Below, piece after piece: positions 39,748 through 49,737 of a stretch of 56,334 bases of DNA. The notes under the pieces are model-generated. The model was not told the DNA's origin. It made no database searches and saw nothing but the letters and a program-made list of their open reading frames with translations. The stretch is taken from NCBI GenBank assembly GCA_019155205.2, contig JAHNZQ020000227.1, forward strand, positions 826,620 to 882,953, in the 5' to 3' direction. Both the position numbers and the translations under genes were made by a program. How positions within the stretch are numbered: position 1 is the stretch's first letter; each line of letters opens with the position of its first letter. The stretch is from Gracilaria vermiculophylla (lineage: Eukaryota > Rhodophyta > Florideophyceae > Gracilariales > Gracilariaceae).

Positions 39748-40782
39748 ATGGCGTCTTCGTCGACGGACTTCGTCCTCGATGAGGGACTGGATGAAGACGA
39801 AGACGTTTTAGTGTTTCAGTCCTCGCAGTATCGCTCCGCAGAGCAGACGAACACAGACGCCTTCCCCATGCACAACGCGACTCATGAACCTCATCAACAG
39901 CCTTCATTGTCAACAGATATTACAGAAAAGTTCCCTGCCGACGCAGAACCGCCCACCGCAGTGATCATTGACGGCCTTCCCATCTCATCTTCTCGCGCTG
40001 ATCTCGACAATTTGCTCGACTCAGCTCCCATAACAAATGTCCGCCTCCGCCGTCTAGAGAAGGACCGCCTCCTGCGAGTACGCGTTCAATTCCCAGATTC
40101 GGATGCAGCCGCCACTGCTTTGACCAAGGACGGCACCGACTTTCGTGGCTCCGTGATTGCGGTCAAGGTGGCCACTGACGAACGGTGGAAGGCAAGCAAT
40201 GCAGAGCAAGCACCTCTTCAAGCTCAACGCAATCCGAAAGTTATTTTACCCGATGCAAAGGCGGTGCAATCCGGCTTCTGGAATGCGTTTGCGGCTGCAA
40301 AGAGTGTCGCAGAACAACTGGAAAAGAATGCGAGAAATCTAGGTGAAAACTTAGAGCGCCGATTGCACGTCAGCGAGAGAGTTGAGCAGACAAAGCACGC
40401 CATCGCTAACCTTGATGAACAGTATGGAGTCAGCAAAACTGTGGGTGAAGTTGCAAGGAAAGGGAAAGAGGCCGCAGAAGGTGTAGACAACACATATGGC
40501 ATTTCCAGTGGTGTAAATAAGGTTGCCGGTAATGTCAGTGGCGCTGCGGGAATTGTCGCTCGAGAGGTGGACGAAAGTTTCCGAGTCGGCGACAGAGCGC
40601 GGCACGCTTTCAATGGGGTCATCAACCATGATGCTGTTGGCAATGTTGCCAAAGGTGTGGTTGGTGCTTTCGAAGGTGATACACAGAAGACGAAGAAGAG
40701 AACACAGCCGTCTGCCGAACCTAGGGACGAACCGCCTTCTAGCGAGCAGTCGAGCAGTGGTCGCTACGAAGTTGGTGGTTAA
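39748..40782 (+). CDS. RRM protein of the BPA1/VIP1-like family
   Basis: A 344-residue protein. Residues 1-68 are acidic and Ser-rich. An RRM follows at about 70-150: AVIIDGLPISSSRADLDNLL (RNP2 region), then LRVRVQFPDSDAAATAL and GSVIAVKVATDERW; the aromatic RNP1 residues are weak, as in the plant BPA1 (ACD11-binding partner) and fission-yeast Vip1 groups. The C-terminal half matches the conserved tail of that family: FWNAFAAAKSVAEQLEKNAR, LDEQYGVSKTVGEVARKGKE, NTYGISSGVNKVAG, with repeated amphipathic Ala/Gly/Val helices. Known members link RNA-binding folds to lipid or cell-death control in plants. The final 40 residues are charged and low-complexity. Single exon. Confidence 0.75.
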   Translation: MASSSTDFVLDEGLDEDEDVLVFQSSQYRSAEQTNTDAFPMHNATHEPHQQPSLSTDITEKFPADAEPPTAVIIDGLPISSSRADLDNLLDSAPITNVRLRRLEKDRLLRVRVQFPDSDAAATALTKDGTDFRGSVIAVKVATDERWKASNAEQAPLQAQRNPKVILPDAKAVQSGFWNAFAAAKSVAEQLEKNARNLGENLERRLHVSERVEQTKHAIANLDEQYGVSKTVGEVARKGKEAAEGVDNTYGISSGVNKVAGNVSGAAGIVAREVDESFRVGDRARHAFNGVINHDAVGNVAKGVVGAFEGDTQKTKKRTQPSAEPRDEPPSSEQSSSGRYEVGG

Positions 40783-41040
40783 GCCTGGGCTGTGCTTTTC
40801 TTGAGCACGTAGGGTTTTCATGAATGACCCGTACGTGTTTCTTTCATTAATGATAATTGCCAAATAATTGATCTGTTGTAACAGATTACGTTTATTGGTT
40901 CACGTAGCTGTCTTTTTTTACTTGATAATTCGCTCATCTTACCATCGAAACGCATGTTGAGTAGGGAACACACACCGCAAGCTAGATGAAGTCAAGAAAT
41001 CGGATGAAAATGGTCGTTGTCGTCCTCATTTCATGCACTG
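40783..41040. other. 3' flank, no gene recognised
   Basis: AT-rich sequence following the RRM gene, consistent with a 3' UTR and terminator region. Confidence 0.4.
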
Positions 41041-41232
41041 TTACTTGTTCTTTTTGCTAGTCTTCCAACTTTCCGCGGCCTCTTTCCCGTCATACTTACG
41101 CAGTGCTTTGGGGTGAAACGTCTGAAGCACTCCTTTACGATAACGAGATATCTTTGCGACTAGTGGATGCTTCTGATGAAGGCAATTCATGTCGTAAGTC
41201 CAGCTTAGAACTTTCCGAGAAAGGGATGGCAA
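41041..41232 (-). CDS. Possible exon of an unknown gene
   Basis: A 63-codon frame ending at 41041 with a basic, coding-like C-terminus (HPLVAKISRYRKGVLQTFHP, ALRKYDGKEAAESWK). It is probably a last exon: a hydrophobic alternative frame (FLGAIAYGGALNFAIPF) just upstream suggests a spliced gene whose other exon I cannot fix. A strong donor-like GTAAGT also lies inside. Family not recognised. Confidence 0.3.
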   Translation of the reverse strand: MPSLSRKVLSWTYDMNCLHQKHPLVAKISRYRKGVLQTFHPKALRKYDGKEAAESWKTSKKNK

Positions 41233-41313
41233 AATTCAATGCTCCGCCATAAGCAATAGCTCCAAGAAAACCTTTGTGAGTACGCTTGTTGTCGTTGTTT
41301 TGTTGACTCTTGG

Positions 41314-41664
41314 TTAGACAGCTAAATAGCTCGAGGAGGGACCAACGGAGGTCGAACTGCGTGGTGACTGGGACTTGGAGGCAGAGTAAGCAGGGACATT
41401 TACTGATCCATAAGTCTGCATGGTAATTTCATTGTTATCGAGGGTCACAACAAGAGGAAGCGGACCATGAGTCCAGCGAAAGAGAGTGATCATGACTTGG
41501 AAGCTATCAATTGCGATTTTGCATTTGTTGTTGAACACCTTAGACCTGCTCTTCATGGTATGGCTATGAAAGTATGGTATGCGTGACACAGGGTTTGGTG
41601 CTTGCACAACATTCGTGGCAAATCGCCATAAATATTCCGAAGGGTGTTCATTTTTACGTCTCAA
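41314..41664 (-). CDS. Hypothetical protein fragment
   Basis: A minus-strand frame, open slightly beyond the given start, that ends in GPLPLVVTLDNNEITMQTYG and a Ser-rich tail. The strand-like pattern and Ser-rich end look coding, possibly a last exon, but no family is recognised and no ATG starts it. It may or may not belong with the frame at 41041-41232. Confidence 0.3.
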   Translation of the reverse strand: MRRKNEHPSEYLWRFATNVVQAPNPVSRIPYFHSHTMKSRSKVFNNKCKIAIDSFQVMITLFRWTHGPLPLVVTLDNNEITMQTYGSVNVPAYSASKSQSPRSSTSVGPSSSYLAV

Positions 41665-42439
41665 AAATGACAGTTCATGTTGGTTGCGAGCTTGTCATCT
41701 TCAGTTGTTTCCCTTGAATTTGAAAACATATTAAGGCCACCATAACTCGAAGACTGTATTACTCAATCATCAGGAATCTTTAACGAGAACCCAGTCGAAC
41801 GACGTTGGGCAGTCGGATGCCGCTGAATACACTCAAGAACCTTAAATGCGACCACAACCATTTGCAGACAATGGCTGGCCATCTCTCGTGAAGTGCACCG
41901 TCGTGCAACTCTTGCGGAATTGCAACGTGAAGTGCAACAAACACGTTCTTCATGTTTTTGACCAGTAATGGAGCTGGGTACTAACAGTGTCCGTCTAAAG
42001 CTTATTCATCTACGTGACTATCCTCTTCTTGTTCCTGGAGGGTACTGAAGATTTGGATTGAAATAAAGACATTGCGAGAAAGTGCACGCAGTAGCTTGTT
42101 GAACTTTCTATGGAATGTTTGGATTGTGTGGAGAACATGACGAAAATATTACGCGAACTGTGCGTATTCTAAACGAGTAATCTCTGGCCGTGGCTTTTGA
42201 GCACACTCAAAGGAATAGAGAAATAGAGGTTGGCCAAAAGGTCGAGACTGCGGGTGAGAGGATGACTGAGGAAAATGTGAGTTACTATCTGAGCAGATCC
42301 TGGAAAATTCGAAGTTTCCACCGCCGATTAAGAGAAATCTTGAGCATTTTGTTAATGATAAGAAAGAGATTTCTATCAGCCCTTCATCCATCACAAAAGT
42401 CTGTGGGATGGAGAGGTACAATTCCAAGAAGCAATCCCA
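41665..42439. other. Intergenic, no gene recognised
   Basis: No domain-bearing frame. A plus-strand open stretch from 42190 (EIEVGQKVETAGERMTEENV) might be the decayed 5' part of the zinc-finger gene that follows. Confidence 0.4.
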
Positions 42440-43479
42440 GTGCTGAGGACGCGCGATTGCGACAGGATTAGGCACGGCAGAGGTGACAAGTTTGTTTTGG
42501 CGACGGCAGAGGAAAGACAAGAACCCTTGGACCCATCCTTTCTCCCCGAAAAAGTCCACTTGGACGCAATATCCGCCCCACTGCCCGAGGAAGATCGGCC
42601 GGGGAAGAACGCGGGCGGGACATGGGTTGAATTTCTTTAAGGAATACAATATGTGTCAATCGCAAAGATCCCATAGCAGCGAAATTTGACATGGGGAGTA
42701 ACGGTTCGTAGTGATGAGAGTATTTGTATCGATGTCTCTGATGAGGAATATAGTGATCGAATGTTAGCAACCCTCCCACTCGCCGACCGAATGGAACTTG
42801 CGAAGTCCAGAGGATTGAGACCTATGGTGAACATAGACATTGATCTGGATACACTCACAGATTGTGAAACAAGCCGAGGAAGGGCCGGCGAAACACCCAT
42901 TGCCACCCATACGGAAGCAATACGACACAGAGTGGCAGCGGAAGATTATGGGAATGGAAGTAGTAGGGTGAAGCAGCGCTGGAGTGGAAGGACAACCGGA
43001 AGCCAAGATGACATGCCGCTGTGTAAAGCCGGAGGCCCCGGGCTCTTCCAAGACACATTCAGCGAACGACCAGGAGCGGCGTTCTCCGGTAGGATACGCA
43101 ATTACGGCCAGGTTACAGCCGGTCTCCATGAAAACTGGGACACCGAGTCTTTCAACACCCCCCGCCAAGCGAAAGCGAACTTCGCAAAAGAAGGCGTTGG
43201 GGGGTGCGCAGACGTTGGGTCAGGCTTGCGCGTGAAAACTGCGGACCGGAGTGGAAGACATGGGTCCAGCTCATGTATGTCTGCGATTTCGAGGAATTCG
43301 GCAAGAAGTTTGCCCGGCGATATAACCTGAATGCACATCTGAGGGCCCGTCGAGGCGAGTTCTCGCCAAGGTGCAACTTGCCACAATGTCGTCAGCCATT
43401 TTTGTGGCGCTTGAGCTTGAAGCGACACCTCGATACACATAAAAGAAAGCGAAGGTTTGGCCGCGGACGCATGGAATAA
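42440..43479 (+). pseudogene. Broken C2H2 zinc-finger gene
   Basis: Pieces in two frames read in one direction. First an acidic segment (FVLATAEERQEPLDPSFLPE), stopped by TAA at 42638; the same frame reopens at about 42686 with ICIDVSDEEYSDRMLATLPL. A shift of +2 leads to the zinc-finger part from 43204. The first finger reads CDFEEFGKKFARRYNLNAHL then RAR: the second Cys is Phe and the second His is Arg, so it cannot bind zinc normally. The second (CNLPQCRQPFLWRLSLKRHL with DTH) keeps CX4C and HX3H. The stop, the frameshift and the broken finger together indicate a pseudogene; an intron covering the first stop is possible. Confidence 0.6.
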
Positions 43480-44468
43480 AGCAACGAAGGATGCATGCTG
43501 CAAAAGCTTAAGGCTCATCAATTGCAGGTGCTAATGTCAATGCCGATGCATCAGTTGCTGCGAGCAAATGCGAAGCGTTGGGTGAGTTCAAGGATACACA
43601 TAAGTTTCTAAGCACGGTCAGCTCTGGGCAAATGACGTAGAGCTGATGGGGAGAGGAGTATACAGAATAGGAAAGGACTTCCTGCCACTAGAAGACCGCT
43701 GGCGACAGCTCGAATTTTGAAAGTTGTGGATGACGAAGGAGTTTTTGACGAATATCACAATAGAGAGCTTACGCATTCAAAATTCTGCTTTAGTGTTCGG
43801 AGAATTCTGAAACAAAAATTACACTGCTAGAGAAGACACAGATTTTTGCAATGCAGCATTATAGAGTTTCAGCAAATCAACTCTGGGTGGAATCGTGGGT
43901 AAAACATGGGTTGCACCTACCGGAAAAGCAATTGAACGAAAATTGTCCTGAACAGTTTGAGCACTGGGATACTTCGTTCAATGCGTGGAAGGCCGCGGCA
44001 CAGCCATCGCTGCGTCACGGAACGGCCACTGGGTGTGGCGCACCCAGTAGGTCGGGTGTGAGAGCCGAGACCAAAGGGACTCCGGGAGGCTCAAAAGTCG
44101 GAAGTAAAGGGTTTACTAAAAGGCTCGGTGAGTCGGCCTTGGTGGGGTGATCGGGTGCGTTCGATGCCCCCCGGTCAGGAGGCATCGGGAGGCTGCGAGC
44201 CGGGGTCTAAAAGCTAAATCTGAAGCCCTGCCTCTAGCGGAAACGGGTCAGCAAGAAAGTGACAAAACTACACGACGTCCAATGGCGTCGCTGTACGGCG
44301 AATAAAATATAGGCCGGTACGGCTTGGCAGCTGTCCACAGACAAGGCACAGTGCCACACTGGGTGACCACCTCAACCTACGCGCAGTCTTCGTGGCGAGC
44401 CGCAGTGCCTGCTAGATATGTTGTCTCTCGGCCGCTAGCGGCACAGCAACAATATTGACAATTAAGAA
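43480..44468. other. Noncoding, hairpin-rich sequence
   Basis: No gene was recognised. From about 44000 the base composition changes to GC-rich with a run of self-complementary segments (see the hairpin entry). This could be the untranslated part of a mobile element or a structured RNA. Confidence 0.45.
44028..44187 (+). other. Two clear hairpins in a GC-rich noncoding stretch
   Basis: ACTGGGTG/CACCCAGT with loop TGGCG at 44028-44048, and CGATGCC/GGCATCG with a 12-nt loop at 44162-44187. Between them GGCTCGGTGAGTCGGCC is partly self-complementary. No match to tRNA, snRNA or known ribozyme cores was found by eye. Confidence 0.5.
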
Positions 44469-44900
44469 CTACAATTTGATGGAACTGTGCCGCATGCGTC
44501 GGTGCCTGCATTGTGAGCTACTGACGCGACACTTATCCACGGCGAGTCTTGCGAAGCTTAGGTCACAGTGAACGAGTGTGTTCGGAATCTGATAACTGTA
44601 CAACTTTCGACACGCCTTTATGATGTTTTCCACCTGCGAACAAAGTTGCTGGACATTCAACACTCCCTCCAAGCTGCTATCGATTAACGTAAATGTTGCC
44701 GGATGGTATGTAATCCAAATAATGTTGGAAGCGAGCCAGTTACTGTCTCGAACTCTTACTCCAGCCGCCTTTAGCTTCCCTAAATGGTTCATTGTCCTTA
44801 CACGTAGCTTTGCCACAGCACTCATTAGTTCGATGTAGTTGGGTTTTTCATAGCTGAAATTCCCTGCATCCTTTTGAATAATCAGACAGTCACTGACCAA
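44469..44900 (-). pseudogene. Possible phosphotransferase-like gene fragment
   Basis: A 143-codon frame without stops. It contains IPNTLVHCDLSFARLAVDK, which resembles the catalytic-loop HxDLxxxN of APH/kinase-like phosphotransferases, except that the Asn position is not conserved. A second frame upstream (44882-45262) ends where this one begins, and a frameshift near 44890 would connect them, suggesting a decayed longer gene. Family assignment is weak. Confidence 0.3.
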
Positions 44901-45685
44901 AACTGCTCTGTTTTCTGTTCATCCGGCGTGATTAAAGAGATCTGCTTGACCGCCTGAGTGCATTTAATGAGCGGCTCCGAAAAACATAAAGATACAATTT
45001 GTGTATGCACAACGGTCATCAACCTCCCGTATTTTTGTACACCCAAACAGGCCATTTGCCCGACGCTCAGTCGCAGATGTAGTTGTTTATGCGCCCACAC
45101 AAATGAGCAATTTGCTTTGCTTCCAAACAGCGCCAAGCACGGAGCAGCACAGGCACGGTGCTCTACCGCTGTCCAAACGTGCCCGATCTCAATCACGCTC
45201 ACCACTCGGCGATTCCTCTCCGCCGTCGCAATCTGTTTCTGGCCCCAAAGAAGCTCACACACAGTTCTCTATCGCTGCTTTAACGTACTTCATACCAATC
45301 ACCCCACCACGCAGCGCTTTTTCTCTACCGCCGCGCACAACTTCAATTTTAACGCTCAACGAAGAACCTGCACAGTCCTTTACCACTCTTTCAATTTGAT
45401 CCATTCTAATCATTTTAATACACGCCGCCTTTCCTCCACCCGCCACGCACTGCTTCAGGCTCCTTGCGAAACACAGATCGCACTTGTCGGTGATCGCTTT
45501 TGCTAACCGAACGAGAACGCTTGTAAAGTAGTACTCACACGTACTTTTTCACCCTCCGCTTCAAAAGTGTGCAACAGCGGCAATTCGTATCAAAAACCGC
45601 ACCGGTTTAACCTAGAGCTTGTCTCCAAATCTTTTTATCCCCACCTTGCCTATCAATCAATCTTACCTCACTAGTGATTGCATAT
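44901..45685. other. Noncoding with tandem repeat
   Basis: Contains three diverged tandem units (separate entry). The long plus-strand frame across 44958-45506 is open because of the repeats and has no recognised domain. Confidence 0.45.
45153..45480 (+). repeat. Diverged ~106-111-bp tandem repeat, three units
   Basis: Units begin GCACGGTGCTCTACCGCTGT (45153), CACACAGTTCTCTATCGCTG (about 45256-45258) and TGCACAGTCCTTTACCACTC (about 45369). Later parts also align: ACCACTCGGCGATTCCTCTC, ACCACGCAGCGCTTTTTCTC, AATACACGCCGCCTTTCCTC. Offsets are 106 and 111 bases. Confidence 0.65.
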
Positions 45686-47349
45686 ATGACACAATCCAAC
45701 TCGAACTGCGACCCTGAGATTCTAGCTCGCCACACCTCAAATTCTCACACTCCATGTCCCGCTACAACAAGTGGTCAAGTTCAAGCTCCCAAAACTCTCA
45801 TTGAAGACCAAAGCCTTCGTTACGCAGGCGCGACGAACATATCAATTACCACGCTCGCCGTTGCATCCCATTGCAACAAAGATTTTAATCTTGATAGTAC
45901 AACGACCACGCAATGGCTTTCGTCGTTAAACAGAAATCACAACTCAGGCCCAAAGCCAAACAGTGGCACAAGCAATGTACACACAGAACAAAATCGGAGT
46001 TGGAAAAAATTAAAGAAAAGAGCCACATCTACCGGTCGAGGGGTAATATTTACCGAAAAAGAAATACACAGTTTGTTGGATGTTCTTGAATAGGAACTCC
46101 GCATCGGTGCGGATGAGTGGGACACCATAACCGCCATACACAAAACCAACTTCCCTGACACGAACAGGAGTACTGATTTTCTCAGGAGAAAAATCACGTT
46201 ACAATATCGAAAAGCCGCACCCACAGGAGATCCGCGAAATCCACTTTCAATTCAAAGAGCCAAAAAGATCAGAAAAGACATGACCGAACGAATTGATCTT
46301 AGAGATGGTGATGACAGCGGTTTTGATGGGGTGTTTAGCGCCGAAGAATATAATGAGCATCAACAGACAGTGATAGACCCAGATCAAGAAATGGTGTGGT
46401 AGTGTCAGCCCTCCTTTCGAGGTAGTAGACCATAACGTCTGTTTGGAGTTTTTGTTGACTCCAAAGATGCGTGTTCCTAAAGGTGGTCTCCAGTATCCAC
46501 TGTCGTGAGCCGGGGGAGTACTGAGAGGGGATCCGCAAACACCAAGCGGAGAGGGAGGCTCACTAGGCGGACAATGTTCCTACAGGCGCTGCTATGATGC
46601 GACCTGGGGATCGGCGGCTTAGAAACCTGAGGATGATGGACGGGAGTCTCCAATCAGAAAAGTAGATGAAGACGCAAGGGTGTTTGTCCGTACTTGCCCA
46701 GAGGTGGAGCTCAATCGGCAGATTAAGTATCAAGCCGGGAGCTCGCCTCGGCAGGTCTCACAACTATAGTAGCTGCATGCATAAATTAACTAAAATATAT
46801 ATAAATTCTACCGTCCCTTATGGATACTGCAGCGCACGCGGAAAGGATTATATACCACGTTTCCCAGCTAATAAAATACAAGCCCTCATTAAGAATAGTA
46901 TGCCATAAGGCCACACCACCATTTTTCCCTTAAGAGCCACTGTAGTACAAAAGGCACGCGGTGAAGATGAAAAAGCAACACCTCTTCTACGGTCCGATGC
47001 ACCTTCCGCCACCATCCTTACGTACCCCATTTTTCACAAGAACTCTCGACGGGTCGACTAGCAGGACAGAGATGTCCTCGAAATATTCAAAGGCTCCCTT
47101 CTCCAAGAAATAGAGTACCGAATAGCTGAAAGAGAGTGGACAGAACGCAAAAGAGAGGAGGCCAAAGAAAAACGACAAGAGAAGGCTCGCATTAGACGAG
47201 AACAGCGGGAGTAGGAGAGAACGTTTCGTCAAGAGGAGCACGAAGAATCTAAAAAGCAGCGTGAGGAAGACCGACAAAGTCGGGACTCGTTCATGCAAAT
47301 GTTTATGACGTTTTTTGCAAAAGGTCAAGACTCCAATTGTGAATCCTAG
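45686..47349 (+). pseudogene. Broken DUF6818-domain gene
   Basis: From ATG 45686 an N-terminal region leads into a DUF6818-like helical domain (GRGVIFTEKEIHSLLDVLE, then ELRIGADEWDTITAIHKTNF, RKAAPTGDPRNPLSIQRAKK) interrupted by a TAG at 46091-46093. The frame ends at TAG 46400-46402. After about 400 bases of unrelated sequence, a charged coiled-coil tail resumes (QEIEYRIAEREWTERKREEA) from about 46800, with TAG stops at 47059-47061 and 47212-47214, ending at TAG 47347. DUF6818 proteins in oomycetes and algae have this order: Myb-like helical domain, linker, coiled-coil tail; function unknown, often multicopy and repeat-associated. The stops and insertion make this copy a pseudogene. Confidence 0.65.
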
Positions 47350-47480
47350 TAGTCCGGCACTCACAATTTAGGTGAACAAAATAGAGTTTGCTTTTACGCT
47401 GAGGTGCGGCATAAAGGTGTGCAGTATTTGATTGATACCCACTAGTCTGGTTCGAACACTAAAAAGCCGCAAGACTAAGT

Positions 47481-48446
47481 TCAGAACAAGCTTGTTTTCA
47501 ACACGTTCTTCATAAAGCGGTCATTTAAACGAGGAAATGAGCCTTGGAAAGCTCTCATTTCCCATTCTGAAGCTTGTCGAGTAGATGTTGCCTGTCGTGC
47601 CTTCAGATGTTCATTTCTGCTGTTCGTGGGAGGTAGTTCTTGGGATGAGATCACTAGAAATGGGTAGTGTCCTTTGCTAAATGCAGAATCAACGACACAA
47701 GTAGTCCCAGTCTCTCTGTGCACACAATCTAATTTCTCGTATATCTTTCCCCTCTTTGCAACAACTCAGTCATGTACTGATCGCGGAGCATTGTGGGCAC
47801 CTGCAATAACTACTGCTCCTGGCACAAAAGCAAGGACATTTCCAACATAGTGGTCATGCTTCCAGCCGTTATAAAACGTGTTCCGGATCATACTATTTCC
47901 ATTTTGTTGCAAGTAAATTTTCAATCCATCAGCCATTGCGTAAATATTTTCAAGAAGCGAGTATTTTTCACTTATAGCAGTTTTGTAGCTAGCAATTTCT
48001 GCAGCGTTTGGAATGCATATTCTCCGGCTTTCATTATTTGCCAACGCTCTTAGCAAAAGTCTTCGTCCAAAACGCAGAATTATAGAGCAACCAGAAGATT
48101 TTATACCAAATATCTTTGAAAGCACCATCGTAAAACCCCTGGTTCGATACCATGAAAGCGTCAGTCCTAGACAGTACACTGCCGTAAGAGATCGTGGACG
48201 ATCTCTTGGTTTTGGTCTTCATGGAATGATGCAGATGTGACCTTCTGAACTATACGGAGTGTAGGTTGCGTAAAGTGGTTCAAGCAAAGAAAATGAATGT
48301 GCGAACGATTTATGGTCAAAATCGCAGAGAGTTATTAAAGATCGATCGCATCCTGAGCCAAAGAGCATCATGAAAGCTAATGAAGATGGATGATGTGATG
48401 CTTTTAAATTAATGCGGCAATCACGACGTCTTCTTCCACTTAACAA
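47481..48446 (-). mobile_element. PIF/Harbinger-type DDE transposase pseudogene
   Basis: Minus-strand pieces read in family order: an N-terminal part at 48446-48219 (GRRRRDCRINL, SLITLCDFDHKSFAHSFSLL), a middle part (GLTLSWYRTRGFTMVLSKIF), the catalytic region at 48179-47766 (YAMADGLKIYLQQNGN, FYNGWKHDHYVGNV, GAHNAPRSVHD), then the C-terminal part at 47723-47481 (CVVDSAFSKGHYPFLV, ATSTRQASEWEMRAFQGSFP). Frameshifts and stops separate the pieces, so it is inactive. The DGLKI and VHD residues correspond to catalytic Asp positions of the DDE superfamily (DDE_Tnp_4). Terminal inverted repeats were not found. Confidence 0.75.
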
Positions 48447-49079
48447 TAGTCTTTTCCGTAAATCTATTGACCGAGTATTTTTGCTTGCTATATTTGTAAG
48501 AGAAAGAAAAGTGGATTCATAGCGACATTAAGGGCGCGTAAAAGCCACTTCACGGGACTGGTGTTGGAGAAAACCAAGGTCGGGTGCGCAAGCTGATTGG
48601 GTGAGGTCTGGAGTGAGGGTGCTGGAGGCGATGCTCTGGCAAAGGGCTCAAAGCAATCAGCGGTTGTTAAGAACCACAGTGGTTCACAACTGCAATGTGC
48701 GGAGTCATGGGCGTTTGTGCTTTCCGATCATGATCATGAAATGGTACAGAAAAGGAAAAGGATGTTCGATTACATCTGTGTGCACATAGTTTGTGTTTTT
48801 CGGAGTCGCTCAATAACGTACAGTGCGTTTCAAAAACAAATTTCCCCTCAAAAGTGCGCCAAAACTCTACTTTAGGCTAGATTATGTTCATGGTCTATGT
48901 AAATTCGTTTCAAAAAGATATGTACACCGCCTTCTTTCTAGTAAAAATGGCCCTAGGTGCGCCACTTTCAAAGCAATAACAGCTTCAAATCGTAAAGTAA
49001 AACGCAGAGAAACATTACAACAGTGCTATCGCTAAAAATTTGAAGCGTTTTAGGGTCATAATAGCTACTTTTCTAGAAA
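48447..49079. other. Repeat-derived, no intact gene
   Basis: AT-rich decayed sequence between the Harbinger remnant and the Tc1-type fragment. A plus-strand stretch at 48820-49035 may be the decayed N-terminal part of the Tc1 transposase. Confidence 0.4.
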
Positions 49080-49737
49080 ATCCGACTTTCTATGGACATA
49101 AACGACCTCGGAGACGCCATAAGAAGCTCAGCCCAGCAGATCAAAGAGAATTTTAGAGGTAATTGTGCAAAGGAAACTATTGTGCAAAACAATTGGGGTA
49201 AATCTCAATCTCATCGTTTCCAAATCAACTGTATGGAAGCAGGTAAACAGCACAAATTTATTTAAATATAAAAAATGAGAAAAAACTTTCGTTTTCCAAG
49301 AACATCACAAGCAAAAGAGAGTTGAATTGTGTGCTGGAAGAGCCTGCTGGAAAAAAGAATCTGAAAATGTTATTTTTGCTGATGAACAAAAGTTCAATTT
49401 GGACGGATCAGATTGCTACAAATTTTATTGGCATGATCTTCGTAAGGAACATCATGAGTTTTATACCAGGTATTTAGGTGGAGGCTTTGTAATGGTTTGG
49501 GGGGGCATTTCTAAAAAAGGTCTCACGGAAATTGCATATATTGAAACAAACATGAATTCAGAAAAATATCAAGAAGCTCTATACAGTTATTTGCTACCTT
49601 TTGGTTTATGTTTCCATGAAGAAATTTTCATTTTTCAACAGGATAATTTGCCTGTATACACTTCATCTTTAATCAGAAATTGGCTACAGGAGTGTGAGGT
49701 ATCTGTTTTAGCTGTACCGGTTTTGCATCGGGTGTGA
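49080..49737 (+). mobile_element. Tc1/mariner-type transposase fragment
   Basis: The helix-turn-helix part (KKLSPADQREF, then segments in shifted frames) leads to a 136-codon open frame from 49327: NVIFADEQKFNLDGSDCYKF, WHDLRKEHHEFYTRYLGGGF, VMVWGGIS, FIFQQDNLPVYTSSLIRNWL. The DEQKF and QQDN blocks carry the first two catalytic Asp residues of the DDE/D triad; the third acidic residue and C-terminus are missing, because sequence from about 49700 on belongs to the minus-strand gypsy element. N-terminal stops and the truncation make it inactive. Confidence 0.8.

Noticed and set aside
44220..44270. Hammerhead-ribozyme-like words CTGAAG and GGAAAC
   Set aside because: The core CUGANGA is not exact and the required stem II between the words does not pair.
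44958..45506. 182-codon plus-strand frame as a gene
   Set aside because: It spans diverged tandem repeats, has no domain and shows no gene-like composition outside the repeats.
47451..47461. B-box-like GGTTCGAAC near 47452 as a tRNA gene
   Set aside because: No A-box or cloverleaf around it; it lies in a transposon remnant.
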